Assembly: GCA_943330755.2 (NCBI GenBank)
Contig: CALQIY020000007.1
Span: forward strand, 1 to 40,041
Direction: 5' to 3'
Source: Opitutus sp. GAS368
Lineage (GTDB): Bacteria; Verrucomicrobiota; Verrucomicrobiia; Opitutales; UBA953
DNA: 40,041 nt
Part shown: one piece after another, positions 24,337 through 32,366 of the stretch
Layout: every line of letters starts with the position of its first letter
Position numbering within the stretch: position 1 is the stretch's first letter
Notes under the pieces: model-generated
Database searches by the model: none
What the model was told of the DNA's origin: nothing
What the model saw: only the letters and a program-made list of their open reading frames with translations
Position numbers and translations under genes: made by a program

Positions 24337-24792
24337 TCAGTCGAGCAGCTCGGGCTTACGCGAGAACAGCGCGATCGGAATCTGGCCGAGCGACACGAAG
24401 AGCAAGATCGCTTGGAAGACCGGGATGCGCGCCTTCATCTTCTGGGCGTTGGCGATGTAGTTCTTGGCCATGACCTCGGAGATCATCGCGAAGGCGAAGA
24501 TGAACGCGGCGACGCAGAGGACCGTGAACCAAATCCGCCACGTGCGGTCGTTGGGCGTACGCTGCCAAGGGATCAGCAGCAGGGCCGCGAAGAAGAAGAA
24601 GAACCAGCACTCTACCTGGAGCGCGACCGGGAAGGTCACGTAGGCCGGGTTCCAGCGGGGGGCGATGTGCAGCGGACCCAGATGGAAGCCACCCATCAGC
24701 TCGAGCATCCCGAGTCCCACGCAGAGCGCGGCGAACGCGAGGCTCGCCCAGCGCGCGTAGCGGATCGACTGCAGCGTCTTGGTGTTCTCCAT
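24337..24792 (-). CDS. Small four-helix membrane protein, function unknown
   Basis: A 151-residue protein with four hydrophobic segments: YARWASLAFAALCVGLGMLE, YVTFPVALQVECWFFFFFAALLLI, WRIWFTVLCVAAFIFAFAMI and VFQAILLFVSLGQIPIALF. The start is taken as the ATG at 24792 (MENTKTLQSIRYARW); the frame is open further upstream to 24906, but that part overlaps prmA and does not look like protein. It lies 61 bp downstream of prmA on the same strand. The aromatic run WFFFFFAALLL is unusual. No family recognised. Confidence 0.68.
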   Translation of the reverse strand: MENTKTLQSIRYARWASLAFAALCVGLGMLELMGGFHLGPLHIAPRWNPAYVTFPVALQVECWFFFFFAALLLIPWQRTPNDRTWRIWFTVLCVAAFIFAFAMISEVMAKNYIANAQKMKARIPVFQAILLFVSLGQIPIALFSRKPELLD

Positions 24793-24853
24793 GGCGGTCA
24801 GCAAAGCGGGAAACCGAGCGGGCGCAATCCGGACGGTGTGTGGCCGCGAGGTA

Positions 24854-25738
24854 TTAGGCCGGACGGAACAGGGCGACGTCGCTCCATTCGCCCATGACGC
24901 GTCCATCGGCCTTCACCGAGCCCCAGGCGGCGGTGCACTTGGCTTCGAAGTGGGTCCGGACCGCGGCCTGCTCCTTGGCGAGGATTCCGCTGAGGGCGAG
25001 GACGCCGCCCGGGGTCACGGCCTTCACGAGGTCGTCGGCGTAGATGCAGAGCACGTCGCTGATGATGTTGGCCAGCACGACGTCGGCGGGACCGGTCAAT
25101 TTGAACCCTTCCTCAAGGCCGGCGTGGTGGAAGGCCACGCGGTCATCGGCGATGCCGTTGTCCTGGCGGTTGGCGATGCTCACGCGGACGGATTCGGGGT
25201 CGCGGTCGAAGCCGGCGATGCGGCCGCAACCGAGTTGCGCGGCGGACAGCGCAAGGATGCCCGAGCCACAACCGGCATCCGTCACGGACACTTGGGCGGC
25301 GGGCTTGGTCTCCAGGTAGTCGAGCAGGCGGATCGCACAAAGGCGGGTCGTCGGGTGGTCCCCCGTGCCGAAGGCCAGACCGGCATCGAACCAGATCACG
25401 GCCGCGTCGGCGGGGACGGCATGTTTCCCGCGCATCCAAGCCGGGACCCAATGGAGCCGGCCGTGGTCCCAAGGCTTCAGGTGTTCCTTGTAGGCTTCCT
25501 TCCAATCCTTGTCGGCGAGCACGGTCTCGTCGTATTTCTCGGGCAGCTTCTTGAACGCCTTGCGCAAGCCGGCCCACGCGGCGTCGGCTTCATCCTTCGT
25601 CTCAAAATACCCCATCACGAAATGCGGTTTCCCGGGGCCTTCATGGAAGAGCATCCAGGAAGAACGCGTCAGTTCGCAGAAATGGTCCTCCAAGGGCTGG
25701 ACCATGTCTTCGTGGATGGGGCAGCGGAGTTCGATCAT
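24854..25738 (-). CDS. prmA: Ribosomal protein L11 methyltransferase
   Basis: SAM-dependent enzyme that methylates ribosomal protein L11. It has 294 residues: an N-terminal substrate domain, then WFDAGLAFGTGDHPTTRLC (the PrmA signature), the SAM motif VTDAGCGSGILALSAAQLG, the acidic FDRDPESVRVS and NIISDVL, where NI is the acceptor-side motif. The ATG at 25738 overlaps the purN stop codon (ATGA). The frame extends upstream but only this start matches the family's beginning. A generic PrmA-like methyltransferase acting on another protein is the alternative. Confidence 0.9.
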   Translation of the reverse strand: MIELRCPIHEDMVQPLEDHFCELTRSSWMLFHEGPGKPHFVMGYFETKDEADAAWAGLRKAFKKLPEKYDETVLADKDWKEAYKEHLKPWDHGRLHWVPAWMRGKHAVPADAAVIWFDAGLAFGTGDHPTTRLCAIRLLDYLETKPAAQVSVTDAGCGSGILALSAAQLGCGRIAGFDRDPESVRVSIANRQDNGIADDRVAFHHAGLEEGFKLTGPADVVLANIISDVLCIYADDLVKAVTPGGVLALSGILAKEQAAVRTHFEAKCTAAWGSVKADGRVMGEWSDVALFRPA

Positions 25739-26319
25739 CGGGTGTGGAAACGGGCGGCGAGTTCGGCGATCACGCGGGGGAGCAAGGCGTGCTCGGCGGC
25801 ATGGACCTTGTGGGCGAAGGTCTCGAGGGTGTCGTCCGCCGTGCGGGGGACCTTGGTCTGACCGAGGTGGGCCCCGCCATCGACCTCCGCCGTGACCCAA
25901 TGGACCGTGCAGCCACCTTCGGGGACGCCGGCGCGCCAAGTCTGGCCGATGCCGTCCAGGCCGGGGAAGGCCGGGAGCAGGGTGGGGTGGAGGTTGATGA
26001 TCCGCCCAGCAAAAGGCTCGAGCAACGGGGCCTTCACCACGCGCATGAAGCCCGCCAGGACGATCAGGTCGACGCCCTCTTCGGCCAAGGTCCGGGCCCA
26101 GAAGGCTTCCTGCTCGGGTGAGAATTTCGTTTTGAACGGACCGGGGTCCAGGAAGGTGGCCGGGACGCCGTACTTCGGACCGAGCGCGAGCATCGGGGCC
26201 GTGGGGAGGTCGCAATAGATGCCGATGACTTGGGCGGTCCCGAGGCGGCCTTCGGCTTGGGCACGGAGGACGGCGTCGGCATTGGAGCCGCGACCGGAGC
26301 CAAGGAGGGCGACGCGCAT
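25735..26319 (-). CDS. purN: Phosphoribosylglycinamide formyltransferase
   Basis: Transfers the formyl group from 10-formyl-THF to GAR, the third step of purine synthesis. It has 194 residues: VALLGSGRGSNADAVL (phosphate loop), LAGFMRVVKAPLL, INLHPTLLPAFPGLDG with the catalytic Asn and His, and the late HWVTAEVDGGAHLGQ with the catalytic Asp. The ATG at 26319 is chosen because the family starts with this beta strand; longer in-frame starts would overlap the namZ-like gene. Co-transcribed with prmA through a 4-bp overlap. Confidence 0.94.
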   Translation of the reverse strand: MRVALLGSGRGSNADAVLRAQAEGRLGTAQVIGIYCDLPTAPMLALGPKYGVPATFLDPGPFKTKFSPEQEAFWARTLAEEGVDLIVLAGFMRVVKAPLLEPFAGRIINLHPTLLPAFPGLDGIGQTWRAGVPEGGCTVHWVTAEVDGGAHLGQTKVPRTADDTLETFAHKVHAAEHALLPRVIAELAARFHTR

Positions 26320-26402
26320 GGCGGGGAAGGTGTCGCCAGTCGGGTGCGCCTGCAAACGGATTTTCAAAATCAACCTTTGAACCCCCTCGGATTCGGCCGA
26401 AG

Positions 26403-27698
26403 ATGCCCTCGCCCTCATCCATGGATCGCCGCGCGTTCTTTCGTCTCACCGCCCTGGGTTCGCTCGGGGCATCCTTGCTCCCGTCCGTCGTCCAAGCCGC
26501 CCCGACGCCCGCGACCACCGTCGCCCAGACGCAGCTGGGGATCGATGTCCTCACGTCGGCGGGCTTCGCCACCTTGCGTGGCGTGCGTTGTGGACTCGTC
26601 ACGCACCGCGCCGGCATGAACGCCGCGGGCAAGCGTACGGCGGACGTCTTGGCGAACGCCCCCGGCGTGCGACTCACGAAGCTCTTCGGACCCGAGCACG
26701 GCATCGATGGCGCCGCCGCCGCGGAAATCGCGGTCAAGAACGCGAAGGACGCGCGCACGGGCCTGCCGGTCTATTCGCTCTATGGCGCGACGCGCCGTCC
26801 GACCCCGGAGATGCTCGAGGGCCTCGATGCCATCGTCATCGACTTCCAGGACGTCGGTTCGCGCTCCTACACGTACATCAGCTGCATGCGGTACGTCATC
26901 GAAGCATGCTTCGCGCTCCCGCGTCCGATCCGCGTGATCGTCCTCGATCGCCCGAACCCCTTGGGCGGCGAAAAAGTCGATGGCCCCTTCCTGGACCGCA
27001 AGTGGCGCAGCTACGTCGGCGCGTATGAGATGCCCTATGTCCACGGCCTGACCATCGGCGAAATCGCGCGTTGGGCGGTGGCGACCCCCGGCATCCTCGA
27101 GCTCACCGAAGAACAGCGCCGCCGTGGCTACCTCGAAGTCGTCCCGCTGCGCGGGTGGAGCCGAGCGCTCACGTGGAACCGGACCGGCTTGAATTGGATC
27201 CCGACCTCACCGCGCATTCCCACCGCGCAAGCGGCGTTGGGGTACGCCATGGTCGGCCTCGGTTGTCAGCTCGGCGACTTCAGCCACACCTTCGGCGAGG
27301 AGATGCATTTCCGTTTCATCAAGTATAGCCGCCGCAAGTCCGCGGATATCATCGCGGCCTTGGGCAACGCCGTCCCGGGCCTGCTGCTGGAGCCGAAGCT
27401 CATGCCGGACGGCACGCAGGGGGTCTACACCGCCATCAACGATTGGGCGAAGTTCCGGCCCACGGCGCTCTCGTTGCACATGATGCGGCAGGCCTGCATC
27501 TGGGACCCGACGAACCCCTTCGCGCGCGCCACGAAGAACGAACGCGAACTCTTCATCAAGCACACCGGCAGCGAAGCCTTCTACGAAGAACTCCGCGTGC
27601 GCGGGGCGGCCGTCGATTTGCCGCGGTGGCAGGCGCAATGGAACGCCGAAGCGGAAGCCTTCCGCGCGCGGACGGCCCCCTTCCGGATCTACGCCTGA
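26403..27698 (+). CDS. namZ: NamZ-like exo-beta-N-acetylmuramidase (DUF1343)
   Basis: Exported hydrolase of 431 residues, the family that removes terminal MurNAc from peptidoglycan fragments. The N-terminus MDRRAFFRLTALGSLGASLL (from the second ATG at 26421) has a twin-arginine-like RRAFFRL followed by a hydrophobic stretch ending near VVQAA. Family landmarks are GIDVL, GLVTHRAGMNAAGKRT, LFGPEHGIDG, DFQDVGSRSYTYIS, VLDRPNPLGG and PYVHGLTIGE. GRAVLs of the recycling pathway are not nearby. It is divergent from purN across 83 bp and ends against purF (TGATCA). Family assignment is firm; substrate is inferred from characterised members. Confidence 0.88.
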   Translation: MPSPSSMDRRAFFRLTALGSLGASLLPSVVQAAPTPATTVAQTQLGIDVLTSAGFATLRGVRCGLVTHRAGMNAAGKRTADVLANAPGVRLTKLFGPEHGIDGAAAAEIAVKNAKDARTGLPVYSLYGATRRPTPEMLEGLDAIVIDFQDVGSRSYTYISCMRYVIEACFALPRPIRVIVLDRPNPLGGEKVDGPFLDRKWRSYVGAYEMPYVHGLTIGEIARWAVATPGILELTEEQRRRGYLEVVPLRGWSRALTWNRTGLNWIPTSPRIPTAQAALGYAMVGLGCQLGDFSHTFGEEMHFRFIKYSRRKSADIIAALGNAVPGLLLEPKLMPDGTQGVYTAINDWAKFRPTALSLHMMRQACIWDPTNPFARATKNERELFIKHTGSEAFYEELRVRGAAVDLPRWQAQWNAEAEAFRARTAPFRIYA

Positions 27699-29612
27699 TC
27701 AATAAGCGCGACCTTCGCGCTTTTCCCAGAAGTTGATGAAGGCTTGGTTGAGCACGCCGTAACCACCCGGGGTCGGGTAGTCGCCCGTGAAGTACCAATC
27801 GCCTTGGCTCGTCGGACAGGCCTTATGCAGGTCCTTGATCTGCTGGAATACGAGGACGAGTTCGCCCTTCCAGCCGGACTTCGTCGGGTAGACGAGCTCG
27901 GCCGCTTTCGCCGCGATCTCCTTGTCGGTGAAGGCATCGTAGATGCGCTTCACGTGGTTCTTGAGTTCGGCCGCCGGCTTGGTCGATTGCGCGACGCAAT
28001 CTTCGTAGACTTCGCGGAGCAGGTCCGTCATGCCGCGATCCTTGCACAGCGCGACCGCGGCCTGGAAGGCGAGGAACTTGCCCATCTCGGACATGTCGAT
28101 GCCGTAGCAATCCGGGTACCGGATCTGCGGGGCCGTCGACGCGATCACGATGCGCTTCGGGTTGGGGCGGGCGAGGATGCGGAGGATCGATTGGCGGAGG
28201 GTCGTGCCGCGGACGATGGAGTCGTCGACGCAGACGAGCGTGTCGCCTTCGCGGACGGCCCCATACGAGATGTCGTAGACGTGCGAAGCCATCTGCATGC
28301 GGTTCTTCTCCTGCGTGATGAAGGTGCGTAGCTTGACGTCCTTATGGGCGACCTTTTCGCCGCGCGGCCAGCCACCGAGCACGAGGCGGTCGATGGCGGC
28401 CGCGTCGAGCTGGCCTTTCGCCAAGGCGTCGCGGAGCTGGTCGCGGACCTGCGTGCGGCGCCGCATGCGGAGTTCTTCCATGAGCCCGTACCACGCGATT
28501 TCCGCCGTATTCGGGATGTAGGAGAAGACCGCTTTGTCGTGGTCGTCGCTGATCAGGCGGATGACCTCGTCGGCGAGGGCCGCGCCGAGGGCTTTACGTT
28601 CGGCGTAGATTTCCGGGTCGTTGCCGCGCGAGAAGTAGATGCGTTCGAAGGAACAATGCCGGCGTTCGCCCGGGGTGTGGATGCACTCCACCGTATGCCG
28701 GCCATCGGCCTTGATGATGAGCGCGGAGCCCGGGGGGAGTTCTTGGACCTCGGCCTGGGTGGCGCCGACGATGGTCATGAGCGCCACGCGCTCGGAGGCG
28801 ACGGCGATCAGGTCGTCCGTGCGCACGTACCAGCATGGGCGGATGCCGTTCGGGTCGCGGACGACGAAGGAGTCGCCGTTGCCGATGAGCCCGGCGATGG
28901 CGTAGCCGCCATCCCAATTCTTCGCCGCCTTGCGGAGGACGTTGCCGACATCGAGGTGCTTGGAGATCTCGTGCTGGACGGCCATGCCTTCAAGCCCCTG
29001 GTCCTTGAACGCCTTGAAGAGGCGGTCGTGTTCTTCGTCGAGCCAGAAGCCGATTTCCTCGAGGATGGACTGCGTGTCGGTCGAGTAGATGACGTGGGCG
29101 CCGCGTTCCGTGAGGGAAGCGTTCAGCTCGGGCGTGTTCGTCAGGTTGAAGTTGCCGGCGACCAGCAGGTTGCGGGTCGGCCAGATGGACTTGCGCGCGT
29201 AGGGGTGGCAGGAGACCGAATCGAAGTTGCCGGACGTCCCGTAGCGGAGGTGGCCGAGGAGGAGTTCGCCGCCGAAGTCGAAGTGGCGCTTCACTGTTTC
29301 GGGGAACTCCGGGACGATGACCGCTTCCCGGACCTTGTCCGCGTAGGTCTTGATCTGGCGGGTGAAGATCTGGGTCAGGCCCTGGGCGCCGATTTCGCGG
29401 TCGCGGAAGAGGAAGGCCTCGCCGTTTTCGGCGCCGATCTTGACGCTACCGATGCCCGCGCCGTCCTGGCCGCGGTTGTGCTGCTTCTCCATGAGGAGGA
29501 AGAGCTGGTTGAAGCCGTGGAGCGGGGTGCCGTACTTCTCCTGATACCATTTCAGGTCCTTGGTCAGCCGGACAAGGGCAATGCCGCATTCGTGCCTTAA
29601 GGAGTCGCTCAT
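27699..29612 (-). CDS. purF: Amidophosphoribosyltransferase, long form
   Basis: First committed enzyme of purine synthesis: PRPP plus glutamine to phosphoribosylamine. It has 637 residues, about 130 more than E. coli PurF. Only an eight-residue propeptide precedes the probable N-terminal nucleophile Cys9 (HECGIALV). The glutaminase part has NRGQDGAGIG, LLGHLRYGTSG and NFNLTNT; the phosphoribosyl part has RDPNGIRPCW, the PRPP loop LVCVDDSIVRGTT, and IRYPDCYGIDMSE. Extra sequence after residue 500 includes a C-terminal portion ending GGYGVLNQAFINFWEK. This length class is like that of Bacteroidetes. No Fe-S cysteines of the B. subtilis type are obvious. The kinase-like gene lies 63 bp upstream on the same strand. 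Confidence 0.93.
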   Translation of the reverse strand: MSDSLRHECGIALVRLTKDLKWYQEKYGTPLHGFNQLFLLMEKQHNRGQDGAGIGSVKIGAENGEAFLFRDREIGAQGLTQIFTRQIKTYADKVREAVIVPEFPETVKRHFDFGGELLLGHLRYGTSGNFDSVSCHPYARKSIWPTRNLLVAGNFNLTNTPELNASLTERGAHVIYSTDTQSILEEIGFWLDEEHDRLFKAFKDQGLEGMAVQHEISKHLDVGNVLRKAAKNWDGGYAIAGLIGNGDSFVVRDPNGIRPCWYVRTDDLIAVASERVALMTIVGATQAEVQELPPGSALIIKADGRHTVECIHTPGERRHCSFERIYFSRGNDPEIYAERKALGAALADEVIRLISDDHDKAVFSYIPNTAEIAWYGLMEELRMRRRTQVRDQLRDALAKGQLDAAAIDRLVLGGWPRGEKVAHKDVKLRTFITQEKNRMQMASHVYDISYGAVREGDTLVCVDDSIVRGTTLRQSILRILARPNPKRIVIASTAPQIRYPDCYGIDMSEMGKFLAFQAAVALCKDRGMTDLLREVYEDCVAQSTKPAAELKNHVKRIYDAFTDKEIAAKAAELVYPTKSGWKGELVLVFQQIKDLHKACPTSQGDWYFTGDYPTPGGYGVLNQAFINFWEKREGRAY

Positions 29613-29675
29613 CGCAGGCTTCCGACTTTGTCGGGTCGGCGCCTATCCTGTCCAGCGCTTACTCTTCGCAGACGC

Positions 29676-30731
29676 TTAAGAGCGCAGGATTCGGTCCAAA
29701 CGGGCCAAGCTTTCGCCGATGAGGCTCGCCATGGTCGAATGCTGGCGGAAGGCGGGGTCCCGGTGGTAATCGGCCAGACCATCGGCCAATTCCTTGGCCT
29801 TCTCGGGGGCGGACAGGGCGTTGGCCTCCATGGCGGCGAGGAGGTCGCGGACGCGGTCGGGCGCCGCCAACAGCCGGCGGTGGATCAGCGACTGCTCTTC
29901 CCGGCGGTACTGGGTCGCCGAGGCGGCGATGATAAGCCGGGCGCAGAGTTGGGTGTAGGGTCCGTTTTCCTTGAAGGACCCCGGGAGGTAGAAGCGGAGC
30001 CGCCCATCGTAGGACTGCTGGTCGAAATCCATCGCCCGGACACGGATGGCCGTGGCGTCGAAGTCCGGCGTGACGGCGATGACGAAGTTATAGGCCCGCA
30101 TGTCGCCGAGGAGGCGGACGAGGCAGCGCTCCTCGAACTTGATGAGCTCCTTGGCGAGGCGGACCGGGTGGTGTTGGCCCGCTTCGAGCCATTGCTCGGC
30201 GAAGATATCCCCCGGGATCCCGGTGACATGCTCCTCGACCAAGGTATCCCCTTGGGTGAGGTAGAGCATGCGGTTGGGCGACAGCAGGTGCTCGAGTTCG
30301 AGTCCGCAGACGCGGGAGGCGTCGCCGACCTTCACGTAGAAGTAGTCGTGGTTCTCGTTGTACGCGTTGACGATGCGGACGCGGAAGGGCTGCGAATTGC
30401 CGAAGGAGCAGAAATCGACGCGGTCGACGTAGACGTGGCTGAAGACCTTCATGCCGCCTTCGCCCCGGAGTAGTGCGTAGGTTTCGAGCAGCCCTTGGGA
30501 GAGGCGTTCCATTTCATCTTGCGGGTAGGCGACGGTTTCCCAGAGGGAATCTTTGCCGTCGCGGTTCAGCAGGGGCATGGCCGCGTTGAAGCCCCGCAGC
30601 TGGGCGTAGGTGACGGGGAGGGCGACCTCGCGGCCTTCGCGGGCCAGGTATTCGCGGAGCGCCGCGCCGATGGGATAGGCCGGCTTGCGGTTGGTCCGCT
30701 TGAATTCCGCGGCTGAGCCTCCGGCGTCCAT
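29676..30731 (-). CDS. Unrecognised protein with protein-kinase-like motifs
   Basis: A 351-residue soluble protein that I cannot assign to a named family. Several motifs fall in kinase order: FYVKV with Lys134 (ATP-binding Lys), GLELEHLL with Glu145/147 (helix C), LVEEHVTGIPGD at 164-175 (hinge, like aminoglycoside kinases), GDMRAYNFVI where Asp210 and Asn215 have the canonical D-x4-N spacing, and AMDFDQ with Asp235/237 (metal-binding DFG/DFD position). This suggests a HipA/APH-type atypical kinase, which is inference only. It starts 2 bp after the Nudix gene and precedes purF by 63 bp, so it belongs to that operon. Substrate unknown. The next best guess is a wholly new fold. Confidence 0.6.
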   Translation of the reverse strand: MDAGGSAAEFKRTNRKPAYPIGAALREYLAREGREVALPVTYAQLRGFNAAMPLLNRDGKDSLWETVAYPQDEMERLSQGLLETYALLRGEGGMKVFSHVYVDRVDFCSFGNSQPFRVRIVNAYNENHDYFYVKVGDASRVCGLELEHLLSPNRMLYLTQGDTLVEEHVTGIPGDIFAEQWLEAGQHHPVRLAKELIKFEERCLVRLLGDMRAYNFVIAVTPDFDATAIRVRAMDFDQQSYDGRLRFYLPGSFKENGPYTQLCARLIIAASATQYRREEQSLIHRRLLAAPDRVRDLLAAMEANALSAPEKAKELADGLADYHRDPAFRQHSTMASLIGESLARLDRILRS

Positions 30732-30733
30732 CG

Positions 30734-31255
30734 TCAGTCCAGGTTAGGCTGCGTATCCGTCTCTTCGATGGTCATGCGGAGCGGCTGGCCGGGATCGCAT
30801 TCCGCGCGATAGGCGATGAAGCCACGGCGGTGTTGGTCGAAGATCGGCCAGAGCAGGGTGCGGTCCGTGTCCGGAATCGCCGTCGTCTCGACTTCGGCCC
30901 GGGAGAAGAAGCCGAACTTTCCTTCGTCGATGGTCGCGGGGAGTCCGGCGAGCGGTTTGCGGCAATCGAAGAGGAACATCAGCCAGTGGGATTGGCCCTC
31001 GTAGCCCTTTTCGGAGATCATCCCAAAGAGGTGCAGGTCGGTGGTGGCGACGGTCGCGCCGGTTTCTTCGCCGATTTCGCGGACCGCGCATTCGAACGGC
31101 GATTCACCGGTGGCCATCTCGAGCTTGCCGCCGATGGGGCTCCAGCAGCCCTTGTTCGGCGCCTTGGTGCGTTGGATCAGCAGCTGACGGCCCTGCGCAT
31201 CGCGCATGAACACGAGGACGCTGATCTTGAAAGGGAGGGCGGGACCGGCGGACAT
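30734..31255 (-). CDS. Nudix hydrolase
   Basis: Nucleoside-diphosphate-linked-moiety hydrolase of 173 residues. The Nudix helix ends in the canonical ESPFECAVREIGEETG, but two extra residues separate the GGKLE glycine from the first Glu (GKLEMATGE, x7 instead of x5), lengthening the loop. Upstream is LLIQRTKAPNKGCWSPIGG, typical of MutT-like proteins. The ATG at 31255 is preferred over an in-frame GTG at 31288. It lies 49 bp after the aldo/keto reductase stop and 2 bp before the kinase-like gene. Substrate unknown. Confidence 0.88.
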   Translation of the reverse strand: MSAGPALPFKISVLVFMRDAQGRQLLIQRTKAPNKGCWSPIGGKLEMATGESPFECAVREIGEETGATVATTDLHLFGMISEKGYEGQSHWLMFLFDCRKPLAGLPATIDEGKFGFFSRAEVETTAIPDTDRTLLWPIFDQHRRGFIAYRAECDPGQPLRMTIEETDTQPNLD

Positions 31256-31304
31256 GCGGATACCCTTGGAGGGCAGGGCGGGAGGCACAATCCCGGAGTA
31301 GGGC

Positions 31305-32297
31305 TTAGGCGGCCAAAATGGCGTCGATGCGCTTGAGTTCTTCGGAGCTCAGCGGGGCGGAAGAAGCCGCGGCCACGCACTGTTCCAGCTGCGAGACCTT
31401 GCTGGCGCCGATGATGGCGGAGGTCACGCGCCGATCGCGCAGCACCCACGCCAGGGCCAACGATGCCAACGGCTGGCCGCGTTCAGCGGCGAGGGCGCCC
31501 AAGGCGCGGACCTTGGCGAGGCGGGCTTCGTCGATTTGTTCGGGGCGGAGGAAGCCATGGGCCTTGCCCGCGCGGGCGTCGCTCGGAATGCCTTGGAGGT
31601 AGCGATCCGTGAGGAGGCCCTGGGCGAGCGGCGAGAAGACCGCGCAACCGATGCCCTCCTTTGCGACCACATCGAGCAGGCCGGCTTCCGGGGTGCGTTC
31701 GAACAGGCTGTATTTCGGTTGATGGACGACGCACGGCGTGCCGAGGTCGCGGAGGATGGCGCAGGCGCGCGCGGTGTCTTCGGCGTTATAGTTGGAGATC
31801 GCCGCGTAGAGGGCTTTCCCCGAACGGACGGCGTGGGCGAGGGCGCCCATGGTTTCCTCCATCGGGGTGTTGGGGTCGCGGCGGTGGCTATAGAAGATGT
31901 CCACGTAGGGCAGCCCCAGGCGCTTGAGCGATTGGTCCAGCGAGGCCAGCAGGTATTTGCGCGAGCCGAAGTCCCCGTGCGGGCCGGGCCACATCGTGTA
32001 GCCCGCCTTCGTCGAGATGATCAGCTCGTCGCGGTGGCTCGCGAGGTCTTCGCGCAGGATGCGGCCGAAGGTTTCTTCGGCCGAGCCGGGCACCGGGCCG
32101 TAATTGTTCGCGAGGTCGAAGTGCGTGACGCCGAGGTCGAAGGCGCGCAGCGCGATCGCGCGCGCGGTGGCGGGATCGTCTACGCTCCCGAAGTTATGCC
32201 AGAGCCCGAGGGAGATCTTCGGGAGATGCAGGCCGGATTTACCGCACCGGGCCTGGAAGGCGGCGTGGGCGTAGCGGGAAGCGCTGGGGGTGTGCAT
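31305..32297 (-). CDS. Aldo/keto reductase (YghZ/L-glyceraldehyde-3-phosphate reductase type)
   Basis: NADPH-dependent (beta/alpha)8 oxidoreductase of 330 residues. The catalytic tetrad is visible: Asp in HFDLANNYGPVPGSAE, Tyr in NNYG, Lys in IISTKAGYTMWPG and His in YSHRRDPNTPMEET. The GYTMWPGPHGDFGSRKYL segment and VHQPKYSLFER are characteristic of the YghZ/Kvbeta-related AKR14-type subgroup, which detoxifies L-glyceraldehyde 3-phosphate and methylglyoxal. The C-terminus has the cofactor loop SAIIGASKVSQLEQ. Head of the unit that continues with Nudix, the kinase-like protein and perhaps purF. Confidence 0.88.
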   Translation of the reverse strand: MHTPSASRYAHAAFQARCGKSGLHLPKISLGLWHNFGSVDDPATARAIALRAFDLGVTHFDLANNYGPVPGSAEETFGRILREDLASHRDELIISTKAGYTMWPGPHGDFGSRKYLLASLDQSLKRLGLPYVDIFYSHRRDPNTPMEETMGALAHAVRSGKALYAAISNYNAEDTARACAILRDLGTPCVVHQPKYSLFERTPEAGLLDVVAKEGIGCAVFSPLAQGLLTDRYLQGIPSDARAGKAHGFLRPEQIDEARLAKVRALGALAAERGQPLASLALAWVLRDRRVTSAIIGASKVSQLEQCVAAASSAPLSSEELKRIDAILAA

Positions 32298-32366
32298 GCT
32301 GTCGAGAAAACCGCACCCGTGCCGTTAAGCCAGCGGGAAAAGCACCGGCCATCGCCCGCCGCGGGC

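Noticed and set aside
24793-24906. N-terminal extension of the small membrane protein up to 24906
   Set aside because: It overlaps the end of prmA and has Arg/Pro-rich content unlike the membrane part; the ATG at 24792 is more natural.
27165-27178. ACGTGGAACC sequence resembling half of parS in the namZ-like gene
   Set aside because: Only one half-site matches; the left arm has five mismatches of six.
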